Shown here one piece after another: positions 6,285 to 6,332 of a stretch of 6,332 nt of DNA (within the stretch, counting starts at the first letter, position 1; each line of letters starts with the position of its first letter). The stretch is from Chlamydia trachomatis (GTDB lineage Bacteria > Chlamydiota > Chlamydiia > Chlamydiales > JAAKFR01). The translations under genes and the position numbers were made by a program. The notes under the pieces are model-generated. The model did not search any database. It was given only the letters and a program-made list of their open reading frames with translations, and had not been told where the DNA came from. Location of the stretch: contig CAMAUB010000082.1 in assembly GCA_945861315.1 (NCBI GenBank), positions 1 to 6,332 on the forward strand, written 5' to 3'.

Positions 6285-6332
6285 ATGCCAGATCGTGCAG
6301 TAGATTTGATCAAGCATTTCGAAGCTCATATA
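6285..6332 (+). CDS. Possible start of a further gene, cut by the window end
   Basis: From ATG 6285 the frame stays open for 16 codons to the window edge, reading MPDRAVDLIKHFEAHI. The pattern L..HF...I is loosely like the beginning of some DDE transposases of the ISAs1 type, which continue with a DPR motif, but the piece is far too short to decide. No good ribosome site precedes it. The opposite strand is also open here, 28 codons from about 6332 down to a TGA near 6246-6248, ending FLAIGIT, so the true gene could equally be the tail of a minus-strand reading frame. The call is a flag, not an identification. Confidence 0.2.
   Translation, partial: MPDRAVDLIKHFEAHI

Noticed and set aside
1..6332. 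CRISPR arrays, tRNA or rRNA genes, tandem repeats
   Set aside because: No regularly spaced repeats, cloverleaf-like stems or rRNA-like stretches were seen by reading either strand.

Overview
The window reads as a chromosomal segment of a member of the phylum Chlamydiota, probably outside the genus Chlamydia. No rRNA or marker gene is present, so this rests on gene content and order. The run fabD-fabG-acpP, facing a cyclic-nucleotide-binding-domain gene and a long TLC/MFS-type membrane protein with a helical-repeat tail, is the order I recall for Chlamydia trachomatis CT238-CT237-CT236 / CT235-CT234. The base composition is moderately AT-rich.

Layout. Bases 1-1966 (+ strand) carry type II fatty-acid synthesis genes: the 3' part of fabD (its first 20-odd residues lie outside the window), fabG overlapping it by 4 bp (ATGA), then acpP behind its own sigma70-like promoter. 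Together they supply malonyl-ACP (FabD), the first reduction of each elongation cycle (FabG) and the carrier itself (AcpP). Bases 1995-5173 (- strand) carry a two-gene unit convergent with acpP: a 921-residue protein with a nucleotide-translocase-like 12-helix membrane domain and a HEAT-like solenoid, followed, again with a 4-bp ATGA overlap, by a 138-residue stand-alone cyclic-nucleotide-binding domain. The coupling suggests that transporter, solenoid and ligand-binding domain act as one regulated assembly.

Upstream on the same strand lies a strong intrinsic terminator (5271-5301). It ends transcription of a separate 97-residue gene (5336-5629) with two close transmembrane segments, the bilobed profile of chlamydial inclusion membrane (Inc) proteins. 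As I recall, incB/incC occupy this neighbourhood in C. trachomatis. A 266-bp divergent region (5630-5895) holds a 22-bp near-perfect dyad and two candidate + strand promoters. It separates the Inc-like gene from a 113-residue soluble helical protein that I cannot name (5896-6237). The last 95 bp carry only an open fragment that may be the beginning of another gene, conceivably a transposase.

Most of the window is conserved core chlamydial sequence. The less-explained parts are the Inc-like gene with its palindromic control region, the coupled translocase-solenoid/CNBD pair, the double start of acpP, and the orphan helical protein.
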